Source: Bryobacterales bacterium (GTDB lineage: Bacteria; Acidobacteriota; Terriglobia; Bryobacterales; Bryobacteraceae). Taken from it: a stretch of DNA of 64,000 bases. Under the pieces are notes generated by a model, which saw only the letters and a program-made list of their open reading frames with translations, ran no database searches and was not told where the DNA came from. Shown piece after piece: positions 41,143 to 50,037 of this stretch (position 1 is the first letter of the stretch; each line of letters begins with the position of its first letter). The translations under genes were made by a program, and so were the position numbers. The stretch lies in the NCBI GenBank assembly GCA_003167255.1, contig PMTR01000111.1:42968-106967 (forward strand), in the 5' to 3' direction.

Positions 41143-44100
41143 GTGGGCTGCCTGTATTGCGGCAAAGAGATCGGTCTAGTTCGGCAGATGCGCGATCGCG
41201 AATTCTGCAGTCCCGCGCACCGGAAGAGTTACGGTGCGCGCCTGGGAAGAGCGATCGAGGATCTGGCTGCGCCTGAACCGCCTCCGGCAGCGGTTGCCGG
41301 TTTCCGCATCGACATGCCGCTACAGTCAGGCAATTTAAATCGCTCGGTTGCGGTCTGGGAATTCGGACACAGCAGCAGCGCAACTGAATTGCGCGATGGG
41401 TGGCCGGTTTCGATTGGCGGCGTGCGAGGCCAGGGGGCGAAAGCTCTCACCGGATCTCACTGGGCGCCTTTCGCGCCGGACCTCTGCGCGCGATCGCACG
41501 CCGGACCCTCGGTATATTGCCCGGACATTCAATTCCCCCGCTTCGAACTGGCGGCGGAAGATAGCATGCCGCCCGGGAGCGGAGAGGTCGCGGAATCGCC
41601 GCCGCTGGCGGGGGCCGCGTTCTGGGATATCCCCGAAGCCAACGAAGCGGCCTACATCATGGCCACGCCGGAAGTAGCCCGAAGGACGGCGCCGATTCTG
41701 GAACCAGCCGCGATGGCGATGGTGGCAGCACCGCTGGTGATCGGAATCAGGGGCCTGGTAGCGGCTCCGGCGGCGGAAGCGGTGGAGGCGCTATTTCGCC
41801 CGGCGCGGTATGCCGAAGACATGGCGTTCCCGGCCGCGGCGGCGTCGACTCAGGCGTGGGTTCTGGAACCGGTCGACGGATTGGCGGCGGCGCCCGAGAT
41901 CCGCGGCCCTGTGCCAACTCCGGCGGCGGAAGCGGTGGAAGCCCTGCTACCGGTGACGCCGTATGGTGCGGCGATGGCATTCCCCGCGGCGGTCGAGATG
42001 GGAAGCGCCTGGACGCTGGAACAGGCCGGCGAATTGTCGCTGGCGCTGCCGGATTGTGGCACGGCGGCGGCTCCGGCGGCGGAAGCGGCGGAGGCGTTAT
42101 GGCCCCCGGCGCCGTATGCCGGAGAGTTGGCGTTCCCAGCCGCGTCGGCGATGGTAAGCGCGTGGGTCCCGGAGCCGATCTCGGAAGTGTGGCTCGAGTT
42201 CGAAGGCTGCGGCATGATGGCGGCTCCGGCAGCCGAAGTGGTGGAGGCTCTGCTTCCGCCCGCACCGTATGCCGATGCGGCGGCCTTCCCGGCTGCGGCC
42301 GCACCAGCCACGAGAGTGGCATGGACGCTCGAGCCGGCGGACGTGCCGTCGCTCGTTCTGGAAGGCTGCGGGGCGATGGCCGCTGCGGCGCCAGAAGCGG
42401 CGGAGACTCTCTTCCCGGCCACGCCGATGGCTCAGGCGGTCGAGTTTCGATCGAGCGCCGTGCGGTTGCCGGAACTGGCATTGACGGCCGTGCCGGAAGC
42501 ACAGACGGAAACGGCGGAAGATGTTGCGGAGGCCGTGGAGGCGGTGCCTCCGCCGGAATCCTGGATGACGCCTCCGCCGGCGTGCGAAGTAGAGCGCGAA
42601 GTCTGGCCGGTCGAGGCCGCAGCGTTGCCGCTCGAAGCCGCGGTCCAAGTGCCTGGTGCGGCGGCGCTGGCGATTGCCGAGCCGATGATGCGCGAGAGCG
42701 CCGGCTGGCGGCTCGCTCCTTTGGCCGAACCAGTAGTGGCTTACGTCTCGGCGCGGCTCGCGGAGAGCATCGCCGAAGTCGCCTTGCAGCCCGCGGCGTT
42801 TTGTGTGCCGGATCTGGCGGGCCTGGGCCTCGCTGGAAAACGCCGATCCACGCCCGCGGGGCCGGCGGCGCAACGGATACCGAACCCGGCCTCGCCGGAA
42901 CGTGGCTCGAGTCTGGCGGCGGAGCCGGCTGCGGCAGCGGGCTCCGGCGTGATCCGATTCCCGGACCTGGTGCTGGCGCAGACGACCGGCAGTTCGACCG
43001 GCGCGTTCCGCGTATCGGAAGCGGGCTTGGCGGTTCCCGGGACGGCCGTTCCCGACTGCCGCGCGGCGCGGATCGAGCCGCTCTCCACGATCTCCATCGT
43101 GCCACCCACAACGGGCGCCGATCAGCCAGGCGCGGCCTTCCCGCAAGGGCCATTGGTTCCGCTGGAATTCTTCTGCCAGCGGGTTCCCATGGCGCCCAAG
43201 CGGAATCTGGCATGGCTGACCAGAAGCATTCCGGCACTGCCGCCGAGATTCGCGATGCGGACGGCTTTCGACCGCCTGGAAGATCTGGCGCTCATCCCGA
43301 TGAAGCGGGAGCGGGAGACGCCATCGTTCACCGAAATCTTCAGCATTGCGAATGCGGCGCGGCGCACCCAGCACAGCCGTCTGCGCGCGCCCGCGCGAGC
43401 GGTGGCGGCGGCCCTGCTGATGGCGGTGGGCTTGTGGTTCGGCGCCGGTTCGGCCAAGATCGGGCGCGAATTGCTCGCGGTGAAGACGGACTGGCCTTCG
43501 GTGGAGACGCCATCGTCATCGGCCGGGCGGGATTTCACGGCGGCCTTCGCGCGCGTCCGCTCGGTTTTTGTTCCTCCGGCGCCGCGAGCCTCTGAAGGAC
43601 CGATCGAAAAGATACGCCGCGCGATTCAAAGCCGCGCGGCGGCGGAGCTGAGCGACACGTTCCGCGGGATGGAAGCCTGGGGCGCGGCGGCCGCGGCTCT
43701 GCCGGCCGGATGGTCACGGCATCCCGACGGGTATATACGCACGGGCCAACTGGCGCTGTATCACCCGTCCCTGGGTTTTACCGACTACCGGCTGGAGTTT
43801 TTCGGCCAGATTGAAAGCCAGGGCATGGGGTGGGCGGTTCGCGCGTCGGACCCGAACAACTACTACGGCATGAAGTTCAAAATCATAGAGCCGGGGCTGC
43901 GGCCGGTGCTCGCGGCGGTGCATTATCCGGTGGTGGGCGGCAAGCAGGGCGAGCGCGTGGAAACACCCCTCAGCGTGATGATTCACAACAGCACGCCGTA
44001 CCACGTGGCCGTGGATGTAAAAGGCAACCGCGTGACCACATCCATTGAAGGCGAGGAAGTGGATTCGTGGACCGACGACAGTTTGAAGGTAGGCGGCGTA

Positions 44101-44388
44101 GGCTTCTTCAGCGATGCGGGCGAGAGCGCGCATCTTTATTGGATGAAGATCACCAAGAACCAGGATTGGTTGGGCCGGGTGTGCGCGTATTTTTCAGGCA
44201 ATGCCGGCAGCACCGAAACGGGCGATCTGTGGCGCGACGACTCTGTGCCGGCGCAACCTCCGCGGCCCTCGCCGCGGCCGTCTCCGGACGCCATCCTGGC
44301 GGCCGTCGAGAGCGAGGAGTTCCTTTACCACAGCCCGCACCGGGCCAGGATTTCGACTAACGAGAGGACCGAACCATGCAAGTCGTAA
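41143..44388 (+). CDS. Zinc-ribbon, Ala/Pro-rich tandem-repeat membrane protein
   Basis: 1081 residues from GTG 41143. The N-terminus is a small treble-clef-like motif with Cys3, Cys6, Cys22 and His26 (CLYCGKEI ... REFCSPAHRKS). About 700 residues rich in Ala, Pro, Glu and Val follow. Within them, from about residue 206, 51-residue units starting PAAEAVEAL and containing the phrases AFPAA and AW.LE are repeated four to five times; the DNA period is 153 bp. One membrane helix (AAALLMAVGLWFGAGSA) lies at about 752-772. A beta-rich C-terminal domain (YIRTGQLALYHPSLGFTDYR to FFSDAGESAHLYWMKI) resembles a concanavalin/laminin-G-like fold. Inside-out order would be: zinc motif in the cytoplasm, fold outside. 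It overlaps the TPR gene by 13 bp. Function unknown. Confidence 0.7.
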   Translation: MGCLYCGKEIGLVRQMRDREFCSPAHRKSYGARLGRAIEDLAAPEPPPAAVAGFRIDMPLQSGNLNRSVAVWEFGHSSSATELRDGWPVSIGGVRGQGAKALTGSHWAPFAPDLCARSHAGPSVYCPDIQFPRFELAAEDSMPPGSGEVAESPPLAGAAFWDIPEANEAAYIMATPEVARRTAPILEPAAMAMVAAPLVIGIRGLVAAPAAEAVEALFRPARYAEDMAFPAAAASTQAWVLEPVDGLAAAPEIRGPVPTPAAEAVEALLPVTPYGAAMAFPAAVEMGSAWTLEQAGELSLALPDCGTAAAPAAEAAEALWPPAPYAGELAFPAASAMVSAWVPEPISEVWLEFEGCGMMAAPAAEVVEALLPPAPYADAAAFPAAAAPATRVAWTLEPADVPSLVLEGCGAMAAAAPEAAETLFPATPMAQAVEFRSSAVRLPELALTAVPEAQTETAEDVAEAVEAVPPPESWMTPPPACEVEREVWPVEAAALPLEAAVQVPGAAALAIAEPMMRESAGWRLAPLAEPVVAYVSARLAESIAEVALQPAAFCVPDLAGLGLAGKRRSTPAGPAAQRIPNPASPERGSSLAAEPAAAAGSGVIRFPDLVLAQTTGSSTGAFRVSEAGLAVPGTAVPDCRAARIEPLSTISIVPPTTGADQPGAAFPQGPLVPLEFFCQRVPMAPKRNLAWLTRSIPALPPRFAMRTAFDRLEDLALIPMKRERETPSFTEIFSIANAARRTQHSRLRAPARAVAAALLMAVGLWFGAGSAKIGRELLAVKTDWPSVETPSSSAGRDFTAAFARVRSVFVPPAPRASEGPIEKIRRAIQSRAAAELSDTFRGMEAWGAAAAALPAGWSRHPDGYIRTGQLALYHPSLGFTDYRLEFFGQIESQGMGWAVRASDPNNYYGMKFKIIEPGLRPVLAAVHYPVVGGKQGERVETPLSVMIHNSTPYHVAVDVKGNRVTTSIEGEEVDSWTDDSLKVGGVGFFSDAGESAHLYWMKITKNQDWLGRVCAYFSGNAGSTETGDLWRDDSVPAQPPRPSPRPSPDAILAAVESEEFLYHSPHRARISTNERTEPCKS
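41764..42410 (+). repeat. 153-bp coding tandem repeats
   Basis: The units begin at 41764, 41917, 42070 and 42223 (exact 153-bp steps), each opening with (G/A)CTCCGGC(G/A)GC(G/C)GAAG. A fifth, diverged unit follows at about 42382 with a 159-bp step. Together they encode the 51-residue repeats of the membrane protein. Conserved spacing with divergent sequence suggests old repeats kept by selection for length. Confidence 0.75.
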
Positions 44389-46025
44389 AACAGGAGACCG
44401 GCATCAAGCATCCCATACCCGCCGGCGTGACCTCGATCGAGGATGTGCGGCAGCTCAAGCGGCCCAACCGCACGCTTTCGAAAGCTGTGTCGTTGCACCT
44501 GGAAGGCAAGCTGGAGAGCGCGGCGAAGCTGCTGTCGAAGGCCATCGAGGCGGGCGAACGCGATCCGGCTCTCTTTTCGGCTCTCGGGCACATCCATTTC
44601 GAAATGCGCGACTACGCATCGGCGGCGGCCACCTACACGCAACTGGTGGAGCTGGAGCCGCTGCATCGCACGGCGCACTTCAACCTGGGAGTCTGCCAGG
44701 GTAATTTGAAGGAATGGAAGGCGGCGACGGTTTCGTTCCGCGATGCGGCCGACGCGGACGCCACGCGGGCCGACGCGCTGCTGGGGTTGGGGATTTCGCT
44801 GATCCACACGGGCGAGCCGGGCGAAGCCCTGGAGCCGCTCGACAAGTATCTGAGCCTGTTCCCGGAGCACGAACAGGCGGTGTTCGGAAAAGCGGTGGCC
44901 TTGCAGCAGACCGGGCGCCACGCCGAAGCCGTGGAGCAGTACCGCAAGGTGCTGGCGCGCAATCCGCGCTGCGAGGAAGCGCTCTCGAACCTGGTGGCGA
45001 TGTTCCTGGAAAAGAAAGACCACGATGCGGTTCGCCGCTACGCGGAGATGCTGGTGGAACTGCAGCCGGAATCCACGGTGGCGATTGAGGCGCTGGCCAC
45101 GCTGGCATTTGCCGAGGGCGATTTTCCGGCGGCGGCGCGGCATTGCCGCAGCCTTTCGGAGATGGCGCCCGACCGCTTCGAAAACTGGTTCAACCTGGGG
45201 GTGGCGTACCACAAGCTGGGCCATCACGATAAGGCCGTGCAGGCCTACCGCCAGGCCACCGGGCTGAAGCCGGATTGCGCGCAAGCCCACTTGAACCTGG
45301 GCGTGGCGCTCCAGGAGCTGAGCGACCTTCCGAGCGCGCGCGCCTGCTACGAGCGGGCCCTGCAAGTGGATCCCAACCAGGCGGGCGTTCTGTGGAACCT
45401 GGCGCTGGTGCTGGAACAGCAGGGCGAGCGCAACTGGGCGGAGAAGCTTTACGAGCGGATTCCCGAACAGGCGTCGGAATCCTGCGACGCGACTTTCCGG
45501 CTGGGATACTTGCGGCTGCTGCGCGGCGATTACGCCGGCAGTGCCCTCGCCTTCGAGACCTGCATCCACGTGCGGCCGGACTGGCCGGAAGCCTGTCTGA
45601 ACGCGGGGATCGCTTACGCGCGTTTGGGCGAAACCGATAACGCCAGACGGTATTTCCAGGAAGCCCTGATGATCCGGCCCGATTCGTCCGACGCCGTGCG
45701 CGGCCTGGCGGCGCTGGCTTTGGAGCAGCAGGATTTCGTGGAAGCGTACGAGCTGCATCGCCGTCTGATCGAGATGGGCGAGCGCGGCCCCGAGCTTTTC
45801 TACAACGCGGGCCTGATCTGCCAGAAGCGGGGCCAGAACGAAGAAGCGGTGGGATTCTACCAGCAGGCGCTGGCCGAGGATCCGGAATTCGCCGAAGCGC
45901 TGCTCAACCTGGGCCATGCGCTGATGGCGCTGGGGCAGGAAGAGGAAGCGCGGTCGTACTGGCGGCGGGCGATCCGCGAGAAGCCGGAGCTGGCGCAGAC
46001 GTATTTCGAGCCGGCGGCATCGTAA
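44376..46025 (+). CDS. Tetratricopeptide-repeat protein
   Basis: 549-residue soluble protein composed almost wholly of TPR units, about 14 of them. Typical units are LFSALGHIHFEMRDYASAAA and AHFNLGVCQGNLKEWKAA; later ones include HLNLGVALQELSDLPSARAC, with the W/L/G/Y/A/P spacing intact. There is no signal peptide or helix. It starts 13 bp before the end of the zinc-ribbon membrane-protein gene, so the two are co-translated; the TPR protein is a likely cytoplasmic partner of that protein's N-terminus (inference). TPR proteins act as interaction scaffolds, and nothing here identifies the partner more closely. Confidence 0.88.
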   Translation: MQVVKQETGIKHPIPAGVTSIEDVRQLKRPNRTLSKAVSLHLEGKLESAAKLLSKAIEAGERDPALFSALGHIHFEMRDYASAAATYTQLVELEPLHRTAHFNLGVCQGNLKEWKAATVSFRDAADADATRADALLGLGISLIHTGEPGEALEPLDKYLSLFPEHEQAVFGKAVALQQTGRHAEAVEQYRKVLARNPRCEEALSNLVAMFLEKKDHDAVRRYAEMLVELQPESTVAIEALATLAFAEGDFPAAARHCRSLSEMAPDRFENWFNLGVAYHKLGHHDKAVQAYRQATGLKPDCAQAHLNLGVALQELSDLPSARACYERALQVDPNQAGVLWNLALVLEQQGERNWAEKLYERIPEQASESCDATFRLGYLRLLRGDYAGSALAFETCIHVRPDWPEACLNAGIAYARLGETDNARRYFQEALMIRPDSSDAVRGLAALALEQQDFVEAYELHRRLIEMGERGPELFYNAGLICQKRGQNEEAVGFYQQALAEDPEFAEALLNLGHALMALGQEEEARSYWRRAIREKPELAQTYFEPAAS

Positions 46026-46051
46026 CGCCGTGCGCGCAAAATCGCGAGCGG

Positions 46052-46942
46052 GTGAGCTCTGCTCCCTTACGCCCTCCGCTCCCTCACGGTCGCGGCTCCG
46101 TGAGAGGCTCCGCACCGAGCCGCGACCGTAAGGGAGCGAAGGGCCGGCATACGTCACAGAACTTCAGCACAAATGTACTGTGCGTCCTGACGGCCGCGCT
46201 TGCCTGCTCGTCCGTGCCTGCGCAGACATCGGGCGGAACGGCGGCCGTGGCGATCTGGACGCCGGGCGAGGCGGTGCTGGCGACCGATTCGAAAGTGACA
46301 CTGAGCGGCGGCGGAGCGGTCTTGCCGGCCGAGCAAAGCTGTAAGATCCGCACATCCGGGCGATTCTTCTACGCGATTGCGGGTCTCTACAATCACGCTC
46401 CGACGGGCTTCGATGCGTGGCGGCTGGCGGAGGGCGCGATCGCGGGTGCGACGTCCGTAAACCAAGCTGCGTCGCGGGCCGAGCGGCGCATCCAGCCGGC
46501 ACTGGAGATGGCGTTGGCGGACATCCGGCGGCGCGACCCGCCAGACTATGCGCGCCGTTATGCGGAGGTCTGGCTGGCGATTTGGATTGCGGGCACGGAG
46601 CGCGGAGATCCGGTGATGGCCGGGCGCGAGTTTCTTCCGGGCAGAACCGTGGCGCGCGAATTTCCGGGCGCGAGCGGCGCTGGGGCAAAAGGAGAGATCG
46701 GCATTGCCATCTTCGGCGAGCGCCAGGCGATTGACTCGGCATATGGCGATGTCCAGGCGATCGGCCGGTTGGTGGAGGCGAAGGGACCGGCGGCCGCCGC
46801 GAGGGCGCTGGTGGAGTTGGAAATCGCCGGAGAACCGGAGAAAGCCGGAGGTCCCATTTCCATGGTGCGAATCAGGACGGTGCGAACCACGACAGGCGGG
46901 GCGGAGTGGATCGAACGCGGTCTGTGCGCGGGGCCGCGCTGA
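46052..46942 (+). CDS. Secreted proteasome-beta-like Ntn hydrolase
   Basis: Family features: the putative nucleophile Thr63 follows Gly-Gly (SGGTAAVAIWTPG); counting it as 1, Asp17 falls in LATDSKVT exactly where proteasome/HslV subunits have it, and Lys36 in CKIR stands near their Lys33. FFYAIAGLYN matches the following core strand. Before Thr63 is a signal-peptide-like stretch (VLCVLTAALACSSVPAQ), so the enzyme would act outside the cytoplasm, unlike HslV. The frame opens with GTG 46052, but residues 9-32 are encoded by a dispersed palindromic repeat (46077-46138). There is no ATG between the repeat and the signal peptide, so the natural start may have been overwritten. Substrate and oligomeric state are unknown. 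Confidence 0.6.
   Translation: MSSAPLRPPLPHGRGSVRGSAPSRDRKGAKGRHTSQNFSTNVLCVLTAALACSSVPAQTSGGTAAVAIWTPGEAVLATDSKVTLSGGGAVLPAEQSCKIRTSGRFFYAIAGLYNHAPTGFDAWRLAEGAIAGATSVNQAASRAERRIQPALEMALADIRRRDPPDYARRYAEVWLAIWIAGTERGDPVMAGREFLPGRTVAREFPGASGAGAKGEIGIAIFGERQAIDSAYGDVQAIGRLVEAKGPAAAARALVELEIAGEPEKAGGPISMVRIRTVRTTTGGAEWIERGLCAGPR
46077..46138. repeat. Inverted pair of the TNACGGTCGCGGCTC repeat (copies 5 and 6)
   Basis: Copy 5 at 46077-46098 and its reverse complement, copy 6, at 46117-46138, can form a 22-bp stem with an 18-base loop. The pair lies across the apparent 5' end of the Ntn hydrolase gene, right after the TPR gene, in the manner of a BIME-type REP doublet. Confidence 0.75.
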
Positions 46943-46943
46943 T

Positions 46944-46965
46944 TTTACAACCTCTTTACACCTCC
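46944..46965 (+). promoter_or_regulatory. 11-bp direct repeat, candidate winged-helix binding site
   Basis: TTTACAACCTC (46944-46954) is followed directly by TTTACACCTCC (46955-46965), two near-identical 11-bp units in the same orientation. Regulators of the OmpR/PhoB fold bind such 11-bp-period direct repeats. The site lies 56 bp before the start of a gene for exactly such a winged-helix domain, which suggests autoregulation. Confidence 0.45.
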
Positions 46966-47020
46966 AACACGACCTTCCGTACGGTTTCCCGTAGGATTGC
47001 CATAGGAATAAGGAGAAACC

Positions 47021-47407
47021 ATGGAGATTCTACGGAAGACGGATTCGCAGGCTTCGGTGTACCGCGACGCCCATCTCACACTGGATTTTGACAAACAGGC
47101 CGCCACGCTCGATTTCGAGGCGCTGCCGTTGACTCGAAAGGAATACGATCTGCTGGCCTTGCTGGTTTCTTACGCCGGGATGATTGTGCCGCGATCGGAA
47201 TTGCTGCTGCGGGTATGGGGCTACGGCGATGGCATCCGCACGCGCACCCTGGATGTCCACATCCGGCACCTGCGCAAGAAGCTGGGCGTGTATGCGGACG
47301 AGTACATCGAGACGGTGTTCGGCATTGGCCACCGTTTCCAGCCGTACGATACGTCACGGCGCTTCCCCGTGATGCTGGAACGTCCGGTTCTGGCAATGGG
47401 AGCGTAG
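47021..47407 (+). CDS. Stand-alone OmpR/PhoB-type winged-helix DNA-binding protein
   Basis: 128 residues from ATG 47021 with AAGGAG upstream. It is the C-terminal effector domain of OmpR/PhoB regulators alone: the beta sheet LTLDFDKQAATLDFEALPLT, then KEYDLLALLVSYAGMIVPRS and the recognition region RTRTLDVHIRHLRKKLG, and the wing YIETVFGIGHRF. There is no receiver domain, and no room for one upstream, so it cannot be phosphorylated in the usual way. A direct repeat at 46944-46965 may be its own operator. The next gene, 198 bp downstream, is an ADOP-type permease, so the protein may regulate it (inference). Confidence 0.85.
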   Translation: MEILRKTDSQASVYRDAHLTLDFDKQAATLDFEALPLTRKEYDLLALLVSYAGMIVPRSELLLRVWGYGDGIRTRTLDVHIRHLRKKLGVYADEYIETVFGIGHRFQPYDTSRRFPVMLERPVLAMGA

Positions 47408-47604
47408 GGCCTGGTGGGGCAGGATGGCATCCTGCGCGCCGGTTGGCAACCGGCGCTGGGCGGCCATTTGCAGACACCGGCAGGCGGGTTACCAACCCGC
47501 CGCAGGTTGCCAACCTGCCCCACCAGCCAGCACCTTCCGTCACTGTATTTTGCGAGGTTCAATAATTGCGTCACCGGAGCGGCGCGCCGGAGTATAAGTC
47601 TTAT

Positions 47605-50037
47605 ATGCGCGCACTTTGGAAAGACTCCCGCTATGCGGTCCGCACGCTGCTGAAGAGCCCGGCGTACACCGTGGTGGCTCTGGTCACTTTGGCGCTGGGA
47701 ATCGGCGCCAACACCGCGATTTTCAGCGTGGTGAACCAGGTTCTGCTGAATCCGGCCGGCGTGTCCAACCCGGAACGCATCGTGGCGTTGCGGGTGAATT
47801 ATGACAAGCTGGCGCTGCGGAACATTGGCGTTTCAGTGCCGGATTTTGCCGACGTGCTGCACAGCACCGGGCACTTCGAATCGGCCGCGCTGATCGACAC
47901 GGAAGACTTCAACTACACCGGAACGGGGGCGCCAGAGCGGCTGCGCGGAGCCAGCGTCACATGGCGATGGTTCGAGGTCTTCGGGGCGCGGGCGCAACTC
48001 GGCCGCGTATTCCAGGCTGATGAAGACCGGCCCAACGCGAACCGGGAGGTCGTGCTGTCGCATGCGGCGTGGAAGCGCCTCTTCGGGCAGGACGTCGGCG
48101 TGTTGGGACGGTCCATCGAGCTGAACCAGAAAATCTACCGCATCGTGGGTGTGATGGGCCCGGATTTCCGCTGGCCGGTGGATGTGGACCTGTGGGCTCC
48201 GCTGGGCCTGGCGGACAGTGCATACGATCCCGGCAACCGCTTCAACGAGAGCTACAACGCCATGGCGCGGCTGAAGCCGGATGTGCGCTTCGCTTCCGGC
48301 AACGCGTTCGTTTCGGTGCTCAGCGATCGCGTGAAGAACGGTGGCGGGCGCGCCGGAGAGTACGCCAGGGATTCCGCGTGGGGCATGTTTCTGCTGCCGT
48401 TCACCGACTTCATCGCCGGCGATACCAAGACGCCCATGCTGGTGCTGATCGGCGCGGTGGGCTTCGTGCTGCTGATCGCATGCTCGAACATTGCCGGACT
48501 GATGCTGGCGCGTTCGTCGGGGCGCAGCAAAGAGATGGCGGTGCGCGCGGCGTTGGGAGCGGGCCGGTGGGAATTGATCCGGCAGTCGCTGGCGGAGAGC
48601 CTGGTGCTGGCCGCGGGCGGGGCGGTGATCGGTCTCGGCGTGGCCTATGCAGGCGTGCGCGGGCTGCTGGCGCTGGCTCCGGAAGGCCTGCCGGTAGCGG
48701 TGGGCGTGCGCATGGATGCGACGGTGCTGGCGTTCACGGCGCTGGCTGCGATGGCGGCCGGGGTGATCTTCGGAATGGCGCCGGCTTGGCAGATCTCGCG
48801 CCTGGACCGCTACGAGTTTTTGAAAGAGGGAGGCCGCTCCAATACCGCGGGACTGCGGAGACAGCATCTGCGCGCCTCCCTGGTAGTGGCGGAAGTGGCG
48901 CTGGCGCTGGTGCTGCTGGTGGGCGCGGGCCTGTTCCTGCGCAGCCTGGCCGCGCTGGAAGACGTCAACCCCGGATTCCGCGCCGATGGCGTCATCACGG
49001 CGGGACTCTCTCTGCCGCCCGCGCGGTACGCCGATGCGGCTAAGCGGATCGCGTTCTTTCGCGCGGTAATCGGAAACCTGGCGGCGATGCCGGGCGTGAC
49101 CTCGGCCGCCGCTGCCGTTCCCATGCCGTTCAGCGGAAGCGGAGGCTCGGCATCCTTCCAAATCGAGGGCCGGCCGTCGCCGCCGGGCGACCCGGGACCG
49201 CACGGCGCCATCGGATATGTCAGCCCGGAGTATTTTGCGGCGCTCAAGATCCCCATCCAACAAGGCCGCGTGTTCACGGACCAGGACCGCCAGGACACCG
49301 GGCAGGTTGCGGTGATCGACGACATGCTGGCCAAACAATACTGGCCGAATGAGAATCCGGTCGGCCATCGCATCGGGCGTGGCGGCTCGTCGGGGTTTGC
49401 GACCATCGTCGGCATCGTGGGGCATGTCCGGAACGGCGACCTGGCCGGGGAGGAGGTGAAGGGCAAATATTACTTCCCGCTCTACCAGGCGCCGCCGCCG
49501 TTCGGCACCTTCGCGGTGCGCACACCATCGGACCCGTCGCGGCTGGCGGCAGGCATCCGCGAAGCCGTGCGCTCGGTGGATGCCGGGCAGCCGGTGTCGG
49601 AGGTGCGCCTGCTGAGCGACATGGTCGCGAGCTCGCTCGCGCCGCGCCGTTTTGTGGTGACGGTGCTGGGAGTGTTCGCCGGGATGGCGCTGCTGATGGC
49701 GGTGATCGGGCTCTACGGCGTGATCAGCTACGCGGTGACGCAGCGCACGCAGGAGTTGGGCGTGCGCATGGCGCTGGGAGCGCAACCGGGTGAGATTCTG
49801 CGGCTGGTGCTGGGCCAGGGAATGCGGCTGGCGGGCATGGGAGCGGCGGTGGGCCTGGCGGCATCGCTGGCATTCAGCCGTTTGTTGCAGAGCCAACTGT
49901 TCCACGTGAGCGCATTCGATCCGCTGACGTTCGCGCTGATGGCGCTGGTGCTGGTGGCCGCCGCGCTGCTGGCGAGTTACATCCCGGCGCGCCGGGCGAC
50001 GCGCGTGGACCCAATGGTGGCGCTGAGATACGAGTAA
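47605..50037 (+). CDS. ADOP-type (acidobacterial duplicated) ABC transporter permease
   Basis: 810 residues. ATG 47605 was chosen because it gives the conserved start MRALWKDSRYAVRTLLKSPA; the frame is open 39 bp further from a TTG. It has one N-terminal helix (VVALVTLALGIGANTAIF), a MacB-like periplasmic domain, three helices (from VLIGAVGFVLLIACSNIAGL), a second periplasmic domain (about 440-660), and three or four terminal helices ending in ASYIPARRATRVDPMVALRY. That is the duplicated MacB/FtsX permease layout of the ADOP family, whose transported substrate is unknown. No ATP-binding subunit is adjacent. ADOP genes usually sit beside a PadR regulator; here the neighbour is an orphan winged-helix protein. 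Confidence 0.88.
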   Translation: MRALWKDSRYAVRTLLKSPAYTVVALVTLALGIGANTAIFSVVNQVLLNPAGVSNPERIVALRVNYDKLALRNIGVSVPDFADVLHSTGHFESAALIDTEDFNYTGTGAPERLRGASVTWRWFEVFGARAQLGRVFQADEDRPNANREVVLSHAAWKRLFGQDVGVLGRSIELNQKIYRIVGVMGPDFRWPVDVDLWAPLGLADSAYDPGNRFNESYNAMARLKPDVRFASGNAFVSVLSDRVKNGGGRAGEYARDSAWGMFLLPFTDFIAGDTKTPMLVLIGAVGFVLLIACSNIAGLMLARSSGRSKEMAVRAALGAGRWELIRQSLAESLVLAAGGAVIGLGVAYAGVRGLLALAPEGLPVAVGVRMDATVLAFTALAAMAAGVIFGMAPAWQISRLDRYEFLKEGGRSNTAGLRRQHLRASLVVAEVALALVLLVGAGLFLRSLAALEDVNPGFRADGVITAGLSLPPARYADAAKRIAFFRAVIGNLAAMPGVTSAAAAVPMPFSGSGGSASFQIEGRPSPPGDPGPHGAIGYVSPEYFAALKIPIQQGRVFTDQDRQDTGQVAVIDDMLAKQYWPNENPVGHRIGRGGSSGFATIVGIVGHVRNGDLAGEEVKGKYYFPLYQAPPPFGTFAVRTPSDPSRLAAGIREAVRSVDAGQPVSEVRLLSDMVASSLAPRRFVVTVLGVFAGMALLMAVIGLYGVISYAVTQRTQELGVRMALGAQPGEILRLVLGQGMRLAGMGAAVGLAASLAFSRLLQSQLFHVSAFDPLTFALMALVLVAAALLASYIPARRATRVDPMVALRYE

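Noticed and set aside
41764-42410. Regular 153-bp repeats as a possible CRISPR or satellite array
   Set aside because: The period is far too long for CRISPR, the units are coding, and there are no unique spacers of constant length.
41856-43595. 579-codon ORF in a second frame of the tandem-repeat protein
   Set aside because: Gly/Arg/Ser-rich frame with no start signal. The frame from 41143 carries the zinc motif, helix and terminal domain.
44325-46157. 610-codon minus-strand ORF opposite the TPR gene
   Set aside because: Composition is that of an antisense frame; the plus strand has regular TPR units.
47833-49905. 690-codon minus-strand ORF opposite the ADOP permease
   Set aside because: His/Arg/Gln-rich shadow with no recognisable motif.
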